This document shows positions 33,679 to 41,781 of a stretch of DNA of 64,000 nucleotides, in pieces. Below the pieces are notes generated by a model. The model did not search any database. It worked only from the letters and a program-made list of their open reading frames with translations, and was not told where the DNA came from. The position numbers were made by a program, and so were the translations under genes. Numbering within the stretch: the first letter of the stretch is position 1; each line of letters starts with the position of its first letter. The DNA lies in contig CAWGJS010000002.1 of NCBI GenBank assembly GCA_963822955.1, positions 558,001 through 622,000 of the forward strand, given 5' to 3'. This stretch comes from JAJYUU01 sp963822955. GTDB lineage: Bacteria > Actinomycetota > Actinomycetes > Streptosporangiales > Streptosporangiaceae.

Positions 33679-35133
33679 CTACGCGTCCGCGTCCTGCGGG
33701 ACCACGTTCCCTAGCGTGGGGCGCTGCTTGAAGTAAGGGCTCCCCATCACCCAGTAAATGACCAGCGGGATGAGACCAATAGCGAGGCCGCCGAGTCCGA
33801 CCCAGATCACCACGGCATCGCTGGTGTTAGTGGCCACGAACTCACCCAGGATCCAGAACATGAACACCGCGCCGACAAACGGCCAGATGCCGATCAGCAG
33901 CAGGTTCTTGACCGAGGCGAAGAGGATCTTGCGGAACGCAACCACCACAGTCAGCCCGGCGAGCCCGTAATAGACGGCGATCTGCAGGCCGATGGAGTCG
34001 ATTGCATCGGTCAGGATCGTGCTCAGCGACCCGACGAAGTTGGAGCCGATGAACAGGCCCAGGGAAACGATGGCGACGGCGATCGTGGCAATCCAGGGAG
34101 TTTGCCGCACCGGGTGAATCGCGCCGAGGAATGCGGGCAGCGTTCGCTCCCGTGACATCGCGAACAGCGTCCGGGTGACCTGGATCAGAGTCGTCTCCAG
34201 GGTCGCGATGGTGGACAGCATGACCGCGATTACCAGCAGCTTGCCGCCCGCCCCGGGCCACACGATCTGGCCGAGAACCGCCAGCACGTCACCGGCGTTG
34301 GCCTGGATGGTCTTCGCCGGCATCGCCAGGTTGGTCGCGATGGTGAAGATCTCGTACAGAGCGAACACGATGACCACGCCGACGATCCCGCCAAGGCCTG
34401 CGGCGCGCTTGCTGTCCTTCATCTCCTCGTTCAGGTTCGAGGCGACATCCCAGCCCCAGTAATAGAACGCGGCGACCAGGCCGCCTGCTGCGAACCCTGC
34501 CATGCCGTTGAAGTGGCTGAGGCCGAACCAGGACCACGAGAACTTGGTCACCGCGTGCGAGGCCGAGTGCGCGATGGCGAGGATCGCGAACAGCACCAGG
34601 ATCGCTACCTCGACACCCGACATGATCCATTGAGCGCGCGCGGTCACCCGCACTCCCATGATCACCAGCGCGACCATCACCAGGAACCAGACCGACCCCA
34701 CCAGCAGCACATAGACCGGGTGGTTCGCGGCCGACGCACTGAACAGCCCGAGCGTCACCGAGCCAGCGGGCAGCGAGCCCGCGACCATGAAGATCGTTGC
34801 CGATATGACCAGCGACCAGCCGGCGATGAAGCCGAGCGCCGGGTGCAGCACCCGGCCGACCCAGGCGTAGCTGGCGCCTGCATTCGCCTCGAGGCGGTTC
34901 AGGTAGCTAAACGCCCAGGCGATGCCGAGCATCGGAATGCCGCAGTAGAGCAGGGCGGCCGGACCGGCGAGCCCCACCACCGCGATGAGGGCGGCTGTGC
35001 TCCCCGCAATCGTGTACGCGGGGGCGCTGCCGGCGACCGCCATGACGATCGAGTCGAACAGGCCGAGGACGTTCGCGCGCAAGCCCGTCCCAGCCGCCAC
35101 CGGCGGCGAGGCAGGCTGTGTGCTCGTGGTCAC
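33679..35133 (-). CDS. APC-family amino acid permease
   Basis: This 484-residue transporter has about twelve hydrophobic helices and the family's first-helix signature (FDSIVMAVAGSAPAYTIAGSTAALI) and sixth-helix region (FYYWGWDVASNLNEEMKDSKRAAG). The NEE/K loop is typical of amino acid-polyamine-organocation carriers. The substrate cannot be read from sequence; proximity to the ThrRS leader hints at an amino acid but is not proof. The start codon is GTG with GGAG seven bases upstream. It reads in the same direction as the ThrRS leader, which begins 59 bases after its stop. Confidence 0.88.
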   Translation of the reverse strand: MTTSTQPASPPVAAGTGLRANVLGLFDSIVMAVAGSAPAYTIAGSTAALIAVVGLAGPAALLYCGIPMLGIAWAFSYLNRLEANAGASYAWVGRVLHPALGFIAGWSLVISATIFMVAGSLPAGSVTLGLFSASAANHPVYVLLVGSVWFLVMVALVIMGVRVTARAQWIMSGVEVAILVLFAILAIAHSASHAVTKFSWSWFGLSHFNGMAGFAAGGLVAAFYYWGWDVASNLNEEMKDSKRAAGLGGIVGVVIVFALYEIFTIATNLAMPAKTIQANAGDVLAVLGQIVWPGAGGKLLVIAVMLSTIATLETTLIQVTRTLFAMSRERTLPAFLGAIHPVRQTPWIATIAVAIVSLGLFIGSNFVGSLSTILTDAIDSIGLQIAVYYGLAGLTVVVAFRKILFASVKNLLLIGIWPFVGAVFMFWILGEFVATNTSDAVVIWVGLGGLAIGLIPLVIYWVMGSPYFKQRPTLGNVVPQDADA

Positions 35134-35343
35134 TGGCTACTCCGGGGGCGAATGCTGCACGGTCATGAGTGGCACGCATTCTGTCGGCTGATGCCCGTCG
35201 GCCGCAACTAAATCACTGTGACGGAAGTGAACGAAAGTCCGAATCGCCAGCAAAAACTGATAAAAACGACGAAATCAGTACCGGGTACGGCAGTCCGCTC
35301 AGCACCTGCCGCTCGTCCGGTGTCGGCGCCCGGCCGGCACCTG

Positions 35344-36315
35344 CTAGCGATCCGGGCTAGTGCCCGGCGTCACAGCACCATCTGGCTCCCGCATGGCCGA
35401 GCCATCCTCGGCTGGCTCGGAATCGCTCGCAACCGGGCTGTCATCCGACTGCGTCGCCGCCTCGGCCGTGCCGGGCGGTACGTCCCCGTCGGCTGGCAGC
35501 ATAGGGGCTTCCGAGCCGCGCTGCGCCCTGATGAACCAGGCGATGCCGAACAGCGTCAGGACCGTGGCCACGTAGAGGTTGAGCCGCAGGCCAAGGAAGT
35601 GCTCGGAGGAGTCGATCCGGATCGTCTCCTCGAAGATCCGGTAGGCGGAGTAGCCGGCCACATACAGGGCGAACAGGCCCCACGGCCGGATCCGGCGGTG
35701 ATGGCCGAGCCAGACCAGCGTGGCCGCCAGGGCCAGGTCAAAGATCAATTCGTACAGGAACGACGGCTGGAAGGTGCTGTACGCCAGGTAGGCCGCGGGG
35801 CGATGGGCCTGCGAGATCTCCAGCGCCCACGGCAGTGTGCTGGGCTTGCCGAATAGCTCCTGGTTGAAGTAGTTACCGATGCGGCCGACTGCCTGGGCCA
35901 CCAGCAGGGCCGGCGCGATCGCGTTGGCGAAAAGCCCGGCGTTGGCGCCAGCCCGCCGGACCCGCCAGATGCCCGCGGCAGCGCCTGCGGCGATGCCGCC
36001 CCAGATCCCGAGGCCGCCCGACCACACGGCAAAGACTCCGTACCAGACATGCGGGATGTCGGCCGGGGTGGTGATGTCGAAGTAGATCCGGGCTCCGATG
36101 ATGCCGGCCGGGACCGCCCAGATGGCCACCTCACCGACCAGATCGGGGTTGCCGCCCATGGCGCGCCAGCGGCGGCGGGTGATGATGATCGCCAGGGTGA
36201 TGCCGATCACGTACATCAGGCCGTAGACGTGGATGAACAGCGGCCCTAGGTGAAACCCGTTAACTGACGGGCTCGGGATGAAGCTCAGCAGGTGGCCTCT
36301 GGCGTACTGGAGCAT
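35344..36315 (-). CDS. lgt: Prolipoprotein diacylglyceryl transferase
   Basis: Lgt transfers diacylglycerol from phosphatidylglycerol to the lipobox cysteine of lipoproteins in the membrane. The signature GRIGNYFNQELFGKPS is intact, as are the early HVYGLMYVIG block and the late RIFEETIRID. About seven hydrophobic helices are visible. The C-terminal 55 residues form an acidic, Ser/Pro-rich tail (SDSEPAEDGSAMREPD) typical of actinobacterial versions. ATG 36315 is chosen because the longer reading adds an Arg/Gly-rich stretch, and TACTCT lies exactly six bases before this ATG. It is divergent from the O-methyltransferase gene. The lipoprotein at 62-63.7 kb would be one client. Confidence 0.92.
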   Translation of the reverse strand: MLQYARGHLLSFIPSPSVNGFHLGPLFIHVYGLMYVIGITLAIIITRRRWRAMGGNPDLVGEVAIWAVPAGIIGARIYFDITTPADIPHVWYGVFAVWSGGLGIWGGIAAGAAAGIWRVRRAGANAGLFANAIAPALLVAQAVGRIGNYFNQELFGKPSTLPWALEISQAHRPAAYLAYSTFQPSFLYELIFDLALAATLVWLGHHRRIRPWGLFALYVAGYSAYRIFEETIRIDSSEHFLGLRLNLYVATVLTLFGIAWFIRAQRGSEAPMLPADGDVPPGTAEAATQSDDSPVASDSEPAEDGSAMREPDGAVTPGTSPDR

Positions 36316-36321
36316 GCATCG

Positions 36322-36327
36322 AGAGTA
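36322..36327 (-). promoter_or_regulatory. Putative -10 box of leaderless lgt
   Basis: TACTCT on the minus strand, six bases before ATG 36315, with no ribosome site. Confidence 0.45.
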
Positions 36328-36404
36328 CTGCCCGCCCGCCCCCGGCCGCGCCCTCGCGCACCCCTGAGGCACCGCGCGGGGCCGGTGGCCGCAGAAGGCT
36401 CGAC

Positions 36405-36410
36405 TAGCAT
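36405..36410 (+). promoter_or_regulatory. Putative -10 box of a leaderless gene
   Basis: TAGCAT, six bases, then ATG 36417 of the O-methyltransferase. It is divergent from the lgt -10 box about 80 bases away. Confidence 0.5.
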
Positions 36411-36416
36411 CCGGCT

Positions 36417-37076
36417 ATGACCCTTCGCAGCATGCCGATCACGTCCGAGCTTTACGACTACCTCACCGCACACAGCGCACCGCGCGACGCCGTGCTCGAC
36501 CAGCTCGCAGCGGAGACTATCGCCACCTTCCCTGACGCTGCCGGCATGCAGATCGGCCCGGAACAGGGCACATTCATGACGTTGCTGACTCAGCTCGTCG
36601 GCGGCGCGAGGGCGCTGGAGATCGGAACGTTCACCGGCTATTCCTCCATCTGCCTGGCCCGCGGCCTGGCCGAGGGCGGAATGCTCACCTGCTGCGATGT
36701 CAGCGACGAGTGGACATCGGTCGCCCGGAAGTACTGGCAGCTCGCTGGCGTCGCGGACCGGATTGACCTGCAGCTGCGCCCAGCTCTGGAGACCCTGCGG
36801 GCACTGCCCGCGTCCGAGGCATTCGACATCGCCTTCATCGACGCGGACAAGACCGGCTATGTCAGCTACTGGGATGAGGTGGTCCCGCGCATGCGGCCAG
36901 GCGGCGCGATCCTGGTCGACAACACGCTGTCGCATGGCCGGGTCATCGATCCGGCCGAGACGGACGCCAACGTGCAGGGCATCCGGGACTTTAACGATCA
37001 CGCAGCAGCCGACGACCGCGTCGTCCTGGTGCTGCTGCCGATCGGTGACGGCCTCACGCTGGCCCGCAAGAACTGA
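36417..37076 (+). CDS. Class I O-methyltransferase (family 3)
   Basis: This 219-residue protein matches the catechol/caffeoyl-CoA O-methyltransferase family. Motif I is ALEIGTFTGYSSICLA near residue 65. The metal-binding Asp in FIDADKTGYVSYWDE lies near residue 140 and further ligands are in ILVDNTLSHGRV. It uses SAM and a divalent metal to methylate hydroxyl groups on small aromatics; the natural substrate is unknown. A -10 box six bases before the ATG suggests a leaderless transcript. The next gene starts 13 bases after its stop and is probably co-transcribed. Confidence 0.9.
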   Translation: MTLRSMPITSELYDYLTAHSAPRDAVLDQLAAETIATFPDAAGMQIGPEQGTFMTLLTQLVGGARALEIGTFTGYSSICLARGLAEGGMLTCCDVSDEWTSVARKYWQLAGVADRIDLQLRPALETLRALPASEAFDIAFIDADKTGYVSYWDEVVPRMRPGGAILVDNTLSHGRVIDPAETDANVQGIRDFNDHAAADDRVVLVLLPIGDGLTLARKN

Positions 37077-37089
37077 GCGCAGCACACGG

Positions 37090-37377
37090 ATGAAGCTGGA
37101 ATTCAGCGGCGACATCTGGTTCTGGCGAGGACCGGCGCCGCATCACTTCGTCACCGTCCCTGACGAGGAATGCGGCGCGCTGGAGGCGGCCTCCGCGTTC
37201 GTCACCTACGGCTGGGGAATGATCCCGGTCGCCGCGCAGGTCGGGGCGACGGAATGGACGACGTCGCTGTTCCCGAAAGACGGGCGGTACATCGTTCCGA
37301 TCAAGGCGTCTGTGCGGAAGGCCGAAGGCCTCGACATCGGCGACACCGTGACGGTCCGCCTGACCGTCGGCGCCTGA
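37090..37377 (+). CDS. DUF1905 domain protein
   Basis: This 95-residue protein is a single DUF1905 beta-barrel-like domain, recognisable from the opening KLEFSGDIWFWRGPAPHHFV, the central VTYGWGMIPV and the KDGRYIVPIKASVRKAEGLDIGD end. The family has no settled biochemical role and often occurs alone or fused to YdeI-type domains. It follows the O-methyltransferase by 13 bases and is followed by a strong hairpin. Confidence 0.87.
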   Translation: MKLEFSGDIWFWRGPAPHHFVTVPDEECGALEAASAFVTYGWGMIPVAAQVGATEWTTSLFPKDGRYIVPIKASVRKAEGLDIGDTVTVRLTVGA

Positions 37378-37385
37378 CGAACAGA

Positions 37386-37416
37386 AGAAGGCCCCCGGCG
37401 GAGCCGGAGGCCTTCT
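37386..37416. terminator. Bidirectional terminator hairpin
   Basis: AGAAGGCC (37386-37393) pairs with GGCCTTCT (37409-37416), and CCGGC (37395-37399) pairs with GCCGG (37403-37407) inside. It lies between the convergent DUF1905 and PRC/DUF2382 genes. Confidence 0.75.
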
Positions 37417-37434
37417 GAACCCAATTGTGCGACG

Positions 37435-38187
37435 CTAGCGCCCGGTGTCCAGATCGTCGCGGCCGGCGTTGAACGCCTTATCCGGCTCGATCTCGATGCG
37501 CTCACGGCGGACCTGATCCCGGACCGTGGTGTCCTCTTCCACCCTCCTCGGGCGCAGGCGCACTCGCTCGACCGGTACCCGCTCCTTGCGCAGCACGGGC
37601 CGCTCTTCGTGCAAGATCAGCTCGAGTTCGCCTTCGGCAAGGTCGGAGCTGATCCGGCCCTGGTCCTCGGCGCTGAGCGGGATGCGCTCGATGTCGTACT
37701 CCTCGTGGAAGAGGTGCACTGGCTGCTCGATGTTCTCCACGTCCACGTACTTATGCAGCCGGACGCGACCGGTCTCGAGCTGCTCGATGCCGACCTGAAG
37801 GCGCTCCTCCTGCCGGACGAGCCAGTCCCCCTCAGCCAGCTGGCCCATCTGGCCCATCTGGCCTGACTCGCCGCGGGTCTGCTGGGTGGGGATCGTCAGG
37901 CCGTAGTAACGAGTGAGTTCCTCTGCCTGCGCGGCGGACATGTGCTGCCCGGCATCGATGTTCGGGCCACCCATGATCTTCTGAGCCTCGAATGGAACAT
38001 TGACGCCATCCTCGGTGACGTGGCAGCTGCCGAGCGGGACGAAGCGGCCAATCTTGCCGGACCGGACCCTGGCCCACGCAGGCGTACCGTCCACGTCGTC
38101 CCTGAATACTTGCTCGATGGTGCCTACTACCTTGCCGTCGGCGCCAGTCACCCGGGCGCCAAGCAGATCTTCGGCCTGCGTCGTCAT
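37435..38187 (-). CDS. PRC-barrel and DUF2382 stress-type protein
   Basis: This 250-residue soluble protein has an N-terminal PRC barrel (residues about 5-85; LGARVTGADGKVVGTIEQVF, ARVRSGKIGRFVPL). A short linker with QMGQMGQ repeats follows, then a charged DUF2382 domain (about 120-240; EGDWLVRQEERLQVG, EEYDIERIPL, RVPVERVRLRPRRVEEDTTV). Such proteins are linked to general stress or DNA-protection responses in actinobacteria and other soil bacteria (YsnF-like), but the mechanism is unknown. GGGGGGAGA before ATG 38187 supports this start over one 21 codons upstream. Confidence 0.87.
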   Translation of the reverse strand: MTTQAEDLLGARVTGADGKVVGTIEQVFRDDVDGTPAWARVRSGKIGRFVPLGSCHVTEDGVNVPFEAQKIMGGPNIDAGQHMSAAQAEELTRYYGLTIPTQQTRGESGQMGQMGQLAEGDWLVRQEERLQVGIEQLETGRVRLHKYVDVENIEQPVHLFHEEYDIERIPLSAEDQGRISSDLAEGELELILHEERPVLRKERVPVERVRLRPRRVEEDTTVRDQVRRERIEIEPDKAFNAGRDDLDTGR

Positions 38188-38440
38188 GGTGAGATCTCCC
38201 CCCGAAGTCGCTACCACCGGTGCGGGCATAGGCCGCTGCAGCGCGGGCATAGGCTGGCGCAGCCACCCATTGCTCGACTACCAAGTGTAATCTACCCACT
38301 ACAGCCTGTTTCAACGTGCCGGCTTCGTTCCCCAGCGGCCGGCCGGGCAGGGCACAGCTCAGCCACGATCGCGGCGCAAATGCGGGAAGCTCATCGCAGA
38401 GAGTCACTCCGGCTGCTCCGGATCGCTACGATGTCCCGCT

Positions 38441-38815
38441 ATGGCGGCATTGTTCAGCCGGATAATTCCCATCCTGTTCGTGGGCGACCTGCAAGCCGAG
38501 CGCGACTTCTACGTCAGCCTCGGATTCCAGGTCACCTACGAGGGCCCGGAGTATCCCTACTTCCTGGCGCTCGGCCACGGCAAGGTCGAATTCGGCATTG
38601 AGTGGCGGCAGGACTTCTCGCCCGCCGGGCCCGACCGGGTGCTGACCTGGCAGCTCGGCGTGAGCGACCTCGGGCTGGCCAAGAAGCGGCTGACCGAGGC
38701 CGGCGTTCGCTACCGCGAGGAACTAATGGCGCCAAGCCCGGACTGGCAGTACCGGGTGCTACATGCCCGGACACCGAATGGCTATCACCTCCTGCTGGAG
38801 GAAGGCAGCGACTAA
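38441..38815 (+). CDS. VOC-family (bleomycin-resistance-like) protein
   Basis: This 124-residue protein is one glyoxalase/bleomycin-resistance-fold unit, from IIPILFVGDLQAERDFYVSLGFQVTYEGPEYPYF to the C-terminal RVLHARTPNGYHLLLEEG. The short FEFGIEW-like central strand and the Asn-Gly-Tyr-His-Leu ending are typical. Members bind drugs or catalyse metal-dependent chemistry; the role here is open. TACGAT lies eight bases before the ATG, and no Shine-Dalgarno sequence is seen. Confidence 0.83.
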   Translation: MAALFSRIIPILFVGDLQAERDFYVSLGFQVTYEGPEYPYFLALGHGKVEFGIEWRQDFSPAGPDRVLTWQLGVSDLGLAKKRLTEAGVRYREELMAPSPDWQYRVLHARTPNGYHLLLEEGSD

Positions 38816-38825
38816 GGCGGCGCAG

Positions 38826-40289
38826 CTACTCATCCGCGATAATCGAGCCCACCCGCTCGCCGATACCCGGATCGCGCCGGGTCAGCACGAACGCGTACAG
38901 CACTGACACCACGATCACGCCGGCCCCGGCATACGGGAACCAGCTGTATGGCGCCGACTGCGGCGGCTTGCACAGGTAGTAGACCGGGATGGCGATCGCG
39001 ATCATGCCGAGCACCGGCAGGATCGCATGCTTGACCACGTTGAACTCGGCGGGCCGGTACTTGCGGTAGTAGAACGGCAGCGCCAGGTTCGCGAGGAAGT
39101 ACACGACCAGGACGAGCAGCGTGCCCATGGTGCCGGACTCGTCGAAGAAGGTCAGGCCGTTCATGCTGCCGCTGTCCCCGCCGATCAGGTGCCCGGCCGC
39201 CCAGACCAGGATGATGACGCTGGCGATACCGACGAAGGTGAAGATGGCGTTCGTCGGCACCCGCCGGGCCGGGGAGACCCGGCCGATGAAGCGCGGCAGC
39301 AGGCCTTCCCGGCCGGCGTTGAAGATGAGCCGCGCCTGCGAGTTCACCGCGGCGATCAGCACGCCCATGGTTGAGGTGAGTCCGGCCAGGTAGGCGAACA
39401 CGGCGAGGGCGGCAAGCGAGGAGTGCGCGACGTTGATAAACGGGATGAGGGCGGCGCCCAGCTTGGCGCCGTTGTCGTGGAAGCCGGACACGGTGGCGTA
39501 GGCGAACAGAACGTACCCGAACAGCATCAGCGCGATCGACAGGAACACCGCGCGAGGTACGTTGCGCCGCGGATTGCCGGTCTCCTCAGCCAGCGCGGCC
39601 GAGTTCTCCCAGCCGATGAACAGGTACACCGCAAGCGGGAATCCCGCGCCCAGGCCGCGGAAGCCGTTGGTGATGTTGTGCGGGTCGAACGGTGCCCCGG
39701 ACAAGTGGCCGCCGTTCTTGATCAGCGCCACCACGGAGACGACCAGCAGGACCAGCATCTCGAAGCCGAAGAAGAAGCCCGCCAGTCTCGTCGAGATGCC
39801 GACGCCGCGCAGCATCATCACCACGGCCCCGCCGGTCAGCAGCACCGACCAGATCACCCACGGCACGTTCCAGCCGAAGTAATAGTTCAGCGTGAACTCA
39901 AGGAACCAGCCCGACACCGCGAGCACCGACGAGATCGCGATGATGTAGCCCGCCCCGCACAGCAGCGCGGTGGTGACAGCGGACGTGCCGCCGAACGTCC
40001 TGCCCACGAAGGTGATGAACCCACCGGTCGACGGGTGCGCGCGGGAGAACTGCGACAGCGTGTTGCCCAGCAGCGCCACCGCGACCCCGGCCGCGATGAT
40101 GGTCAGCGGCGCCGCGATGCCCGCCGTCAAAACGATCAGGCCGAACCCGAAGAAGAAGCTGTACGCCGGACCGATGTTCGCCATTGTCGACGCCGCGATG
40201 TCGATAAGGCTCAGAGCCCCCCGATGCAACCGCTCCGGCGCCTCCGGCGCCTTGGTTTCGGTAAAAGGCACGGACGCCGATTCAGCCAT
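38826..40289 (-). CDS. APC-family amino acid permease
   Basis: This 487-residue transporter has twelve or more hydrophobic helices. The first-helix block SLIDIAASTMANIGPAYSFFFGFGLIV, the GWENSAALAEETGNPRRNVPRAV loop and the helix-eight STMGVLIAAVNSQARLIFNAGREGLLP region are typical of APC amino acid/polyamine carriers. ATG 40289 with GAGGGG six bases upstream is preferred over a longer, non-homologous extension. It is divergent from a GntR regulator across 181 bases, which suggests that the regulator controls it. The substrate is unknown. Confidence 0.88.
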   Translation of the reverse strand: MAESASVPFTETKAPEAPERLHRGALSLIDIAASTMANIGPAYSFFFGFGLIVLTAGIAAPLTIIAAGVAVALLGNTLSQFSRAHPSTGGFITFVGRTFGGTSAVTTALLCGAGYIIAISSVLAVSGWFLEFTLNYYFGWNVPWVIWSVLLTGGAVVMMLRGVGISTRLAGFFFGFEMLVLLVVSVVALIKNGGHLSGAPFDPHNITNGFRGLGAGFPLAVYLFIGWENSAALAEETGNPRRNVPRAVFLSIALMLFGYVLFAYATVSGFHDNGAKLGAALIPFINVAHSSLAALAVFAYLAGLTSTMGVLIAAVNSQARLIFNAGREGLLPRFIGRVSPARRVPTNAIFTFVGIASVIILVWAAGHLIGGDSGSMNGLTFFDESGTMGTLLVLVVYFLANLALPFYYRKYRPAEFNVVKHAILPVLGMIAIAIPVYYLCKPPQSAPYSWFPYAGAGVIVVSVLYAFVLTRRDPGIGERVGSIIADE

Positions 40290-40470
40290 CTCCGACCCCT
40301 CACATCGGCCGCTGTGATTGCGGTGTTGCCGGTTATTGTGCGGCCCGGCGCCCCCGAGTGGAAGGGGGCCGGCGCCAATCGGGATAACGTCTTTACCTCG
40401 CCGCCGATGACCATAATGACGGGAAGTGGCGGCAGGTCCGCTGCCAGGGAGCTTCACCGGAAGGCGGCCG

Positions 40471-41238
40471 ATGGGCAGATCAACCGACCCGGTCTACCTG
40501 AGGGTGCTCGAGGATCTGCGGATGCGCATCCGCGAGGGGGTCCTGGAGCCGGGAGCCAGAGTGCCCTCGAGGAACGCCATCATCGCCAGGTACGGCGTCG
40601 GCGAGACAGCCGCCAAGCACGCGCTGCAGGTGCTGGCGGCCGAGGGCCTGATCGAGGCCAGGGCGGGGTCGGGCTCCTACGTCCGCAAGCTGCCGGCCGT
40701 GCAGCACCTGGAGCATGACCGGCTGCGCTTCCCCGGCTCGCCGTTCGGCATCGACGAGTCCGGCGGTTCGCCATCCAGGTATGTCGGCTGGGAGCATCAC
40801 ACCGAGCACTCCGCGCCGCCCGCCAGCGTGGCCCGGCGCCTTGGCGCGGTCACGGCAGCAGAGCTGGTCACGGTGACCAGGTACCTGATGACGGCTGACG
40901 GCCAGCCGGTACAGCTCGCCACCAGCTATGAGCCAGCCGGGCTTACCGAGGGAACGGCGGTGGCCCTGCCTGAGCAGGGCCCGTACGCTGGCCGTGGTGT
41001 CATCGAGCGGATGCGGGCCATCGGGATTGAGGTAGACCAGGTGCTGGAGGAACTGTCGGTGCGCAGGTGTGTGCTCGCCGAGGCCGCGGCGCTGGCGCTG
41101 CCGCCAGCGTCGCCTGTCGTCGTGATCGAGCGCACGCACCTCGCTGGCGGCCAGCCGGTCGAGACGGCAGACATCGTGATCTCCGCCGATCGGTACCGCC
41201 TGAGGTACCGGTTCGCTGCCGCTGACCCGGCAGCATGA
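40471..41238 (+). CDS. GntR-family regulator (HutC/UTRA type)
   Basis: This 255-residue regulator has an N-terminal winged helix (YLRVLEDLRMRIREGVLEPGARVPSRNAIIARYGVGETAAKHALQ core, residues about 8-70). A UTRA ligand-binding domain follows (about 95-250; VVVIERTHLAGGQPVETADIVI). Members usually repress transport or catabolic genes and are released by a small ligand. GGAAGG eight bases before ATG 40471 fixes the start. The divergent permease and the coupled acetyltransferase (stop/start overlap ATGA) are the likely targets. An inverted repeat GGCAG-n5-CTGCC at 40431-40445 upstream of the start could be an operator. Confidence 0.88.
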   Translation: MGRSTDPVYLRVLEDLRMRIREGVLEPGARVPSRNAIIARYGVGETAAKHALQVLAAEGLIEARAGSGSYVRKLPAVQHLEHDRLRFPGSPFGIDESGGSPSRYVGWEHHTEHSAPPASVARRLGAVTAAELVTVTRYLMTADGQPVQLATSYEPAGLTEGTAVALPEQGPYAGRGVIERMRAIGIEVDQVLEELSVRRCVLAEAAALALPPASPVVVIERTHLAGGQPVETADIVISADRYRLRYRFAAADPAA

Positions 41239-41711
41239 TCAGGCGGGCCCGCCCGGACGACGTGCCGACCATCTACCAGCTCATCCGCGACCTAGCCGAG
41301 TACGAGCGAGCGCTGCCGGAAGTTACCGGTACACCGGAGGATCTGCATGCCTCCTTGTTCGCGCAAGAGCCCGCGGTATTCGCCCACGTGGCCGAGCACG
41401 AGGGCGAGGTCGTCGGGTTCGCGCTGTGGTTCCTAAACTATTCGACCTGGCTTGGCCGGCACGGCATCTACCTTGAGGACCTCTACGTCCGGCCGGAACT
41501 GCGCCGATCGGGCTACGGCCGGCAGCTTCTCGCCGAGCTGGCCGCGCTGTGCCTCCAGCGCGGCTACGGGCGGCTTGAGTGGTGGGTACTGGACTGGAAC
41601 GAGCCCGCCCGCGGCTTCTACGGCAAGCTCGGCGCGACCCAGATGGACGAGTGGACGGTCCACCGGCTGACCGGGGACGCGCTCGCTGCGCTGGCAGCCA
41701 GCCGGGCATAG
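41235..41711 (+). CDS. GNAT acetyltransferase, diamine-acetyltransferase-like
   Basis: This 158-residue acetyltransferase resembles spermidine/diamine acetyltransferases: the opening IRRARPDDVPTIYQLIRDLAEYE, then FFLNYSTW-type sequence (ALWFLNYSTWLGRHGIYLEDLYV), the acetyl-CoA loop RRSGYGRQLLAELA and WVLDWNEPARGFYGKLGA. That pattern is known from SSAT-type enzymes, so polyamines or small amino compounds are plausible substrates. Its ATG overlaps the GntR stop codon, giving translational coupling. With the divergent APC permease this suggests uptake and acetylation of an amine (inference). Confidence 0.86.
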   Translation: MIRRARPDDVPTIYQLIRDLAEYERALPEVTGTPEDLHASLFAQEPAVFAHVAEHEGEVVGFALWFLNYSTWLGRHGIYLEDLYVRPELRRSGYGRQLLAELAALCLQRGYGRLEWWVLDWNEPARGFYGKLGATQMDEWTVHRLTGDALAALAASRA

Positions 41712-41781
41712 GTAATCACGGAACCAGAAGCCAGCGGAACGCAGGACCAGCAGGGACCCGGGCGCATGCGAGCATGGGCAC

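Noticed and set aside
37830..37870. CTGGCCCAT repeats in the PRC/DUF2382 gene as a regulatory repeat.
   Set aside because: They are in-frame codons for the QMGQMGQ linker.
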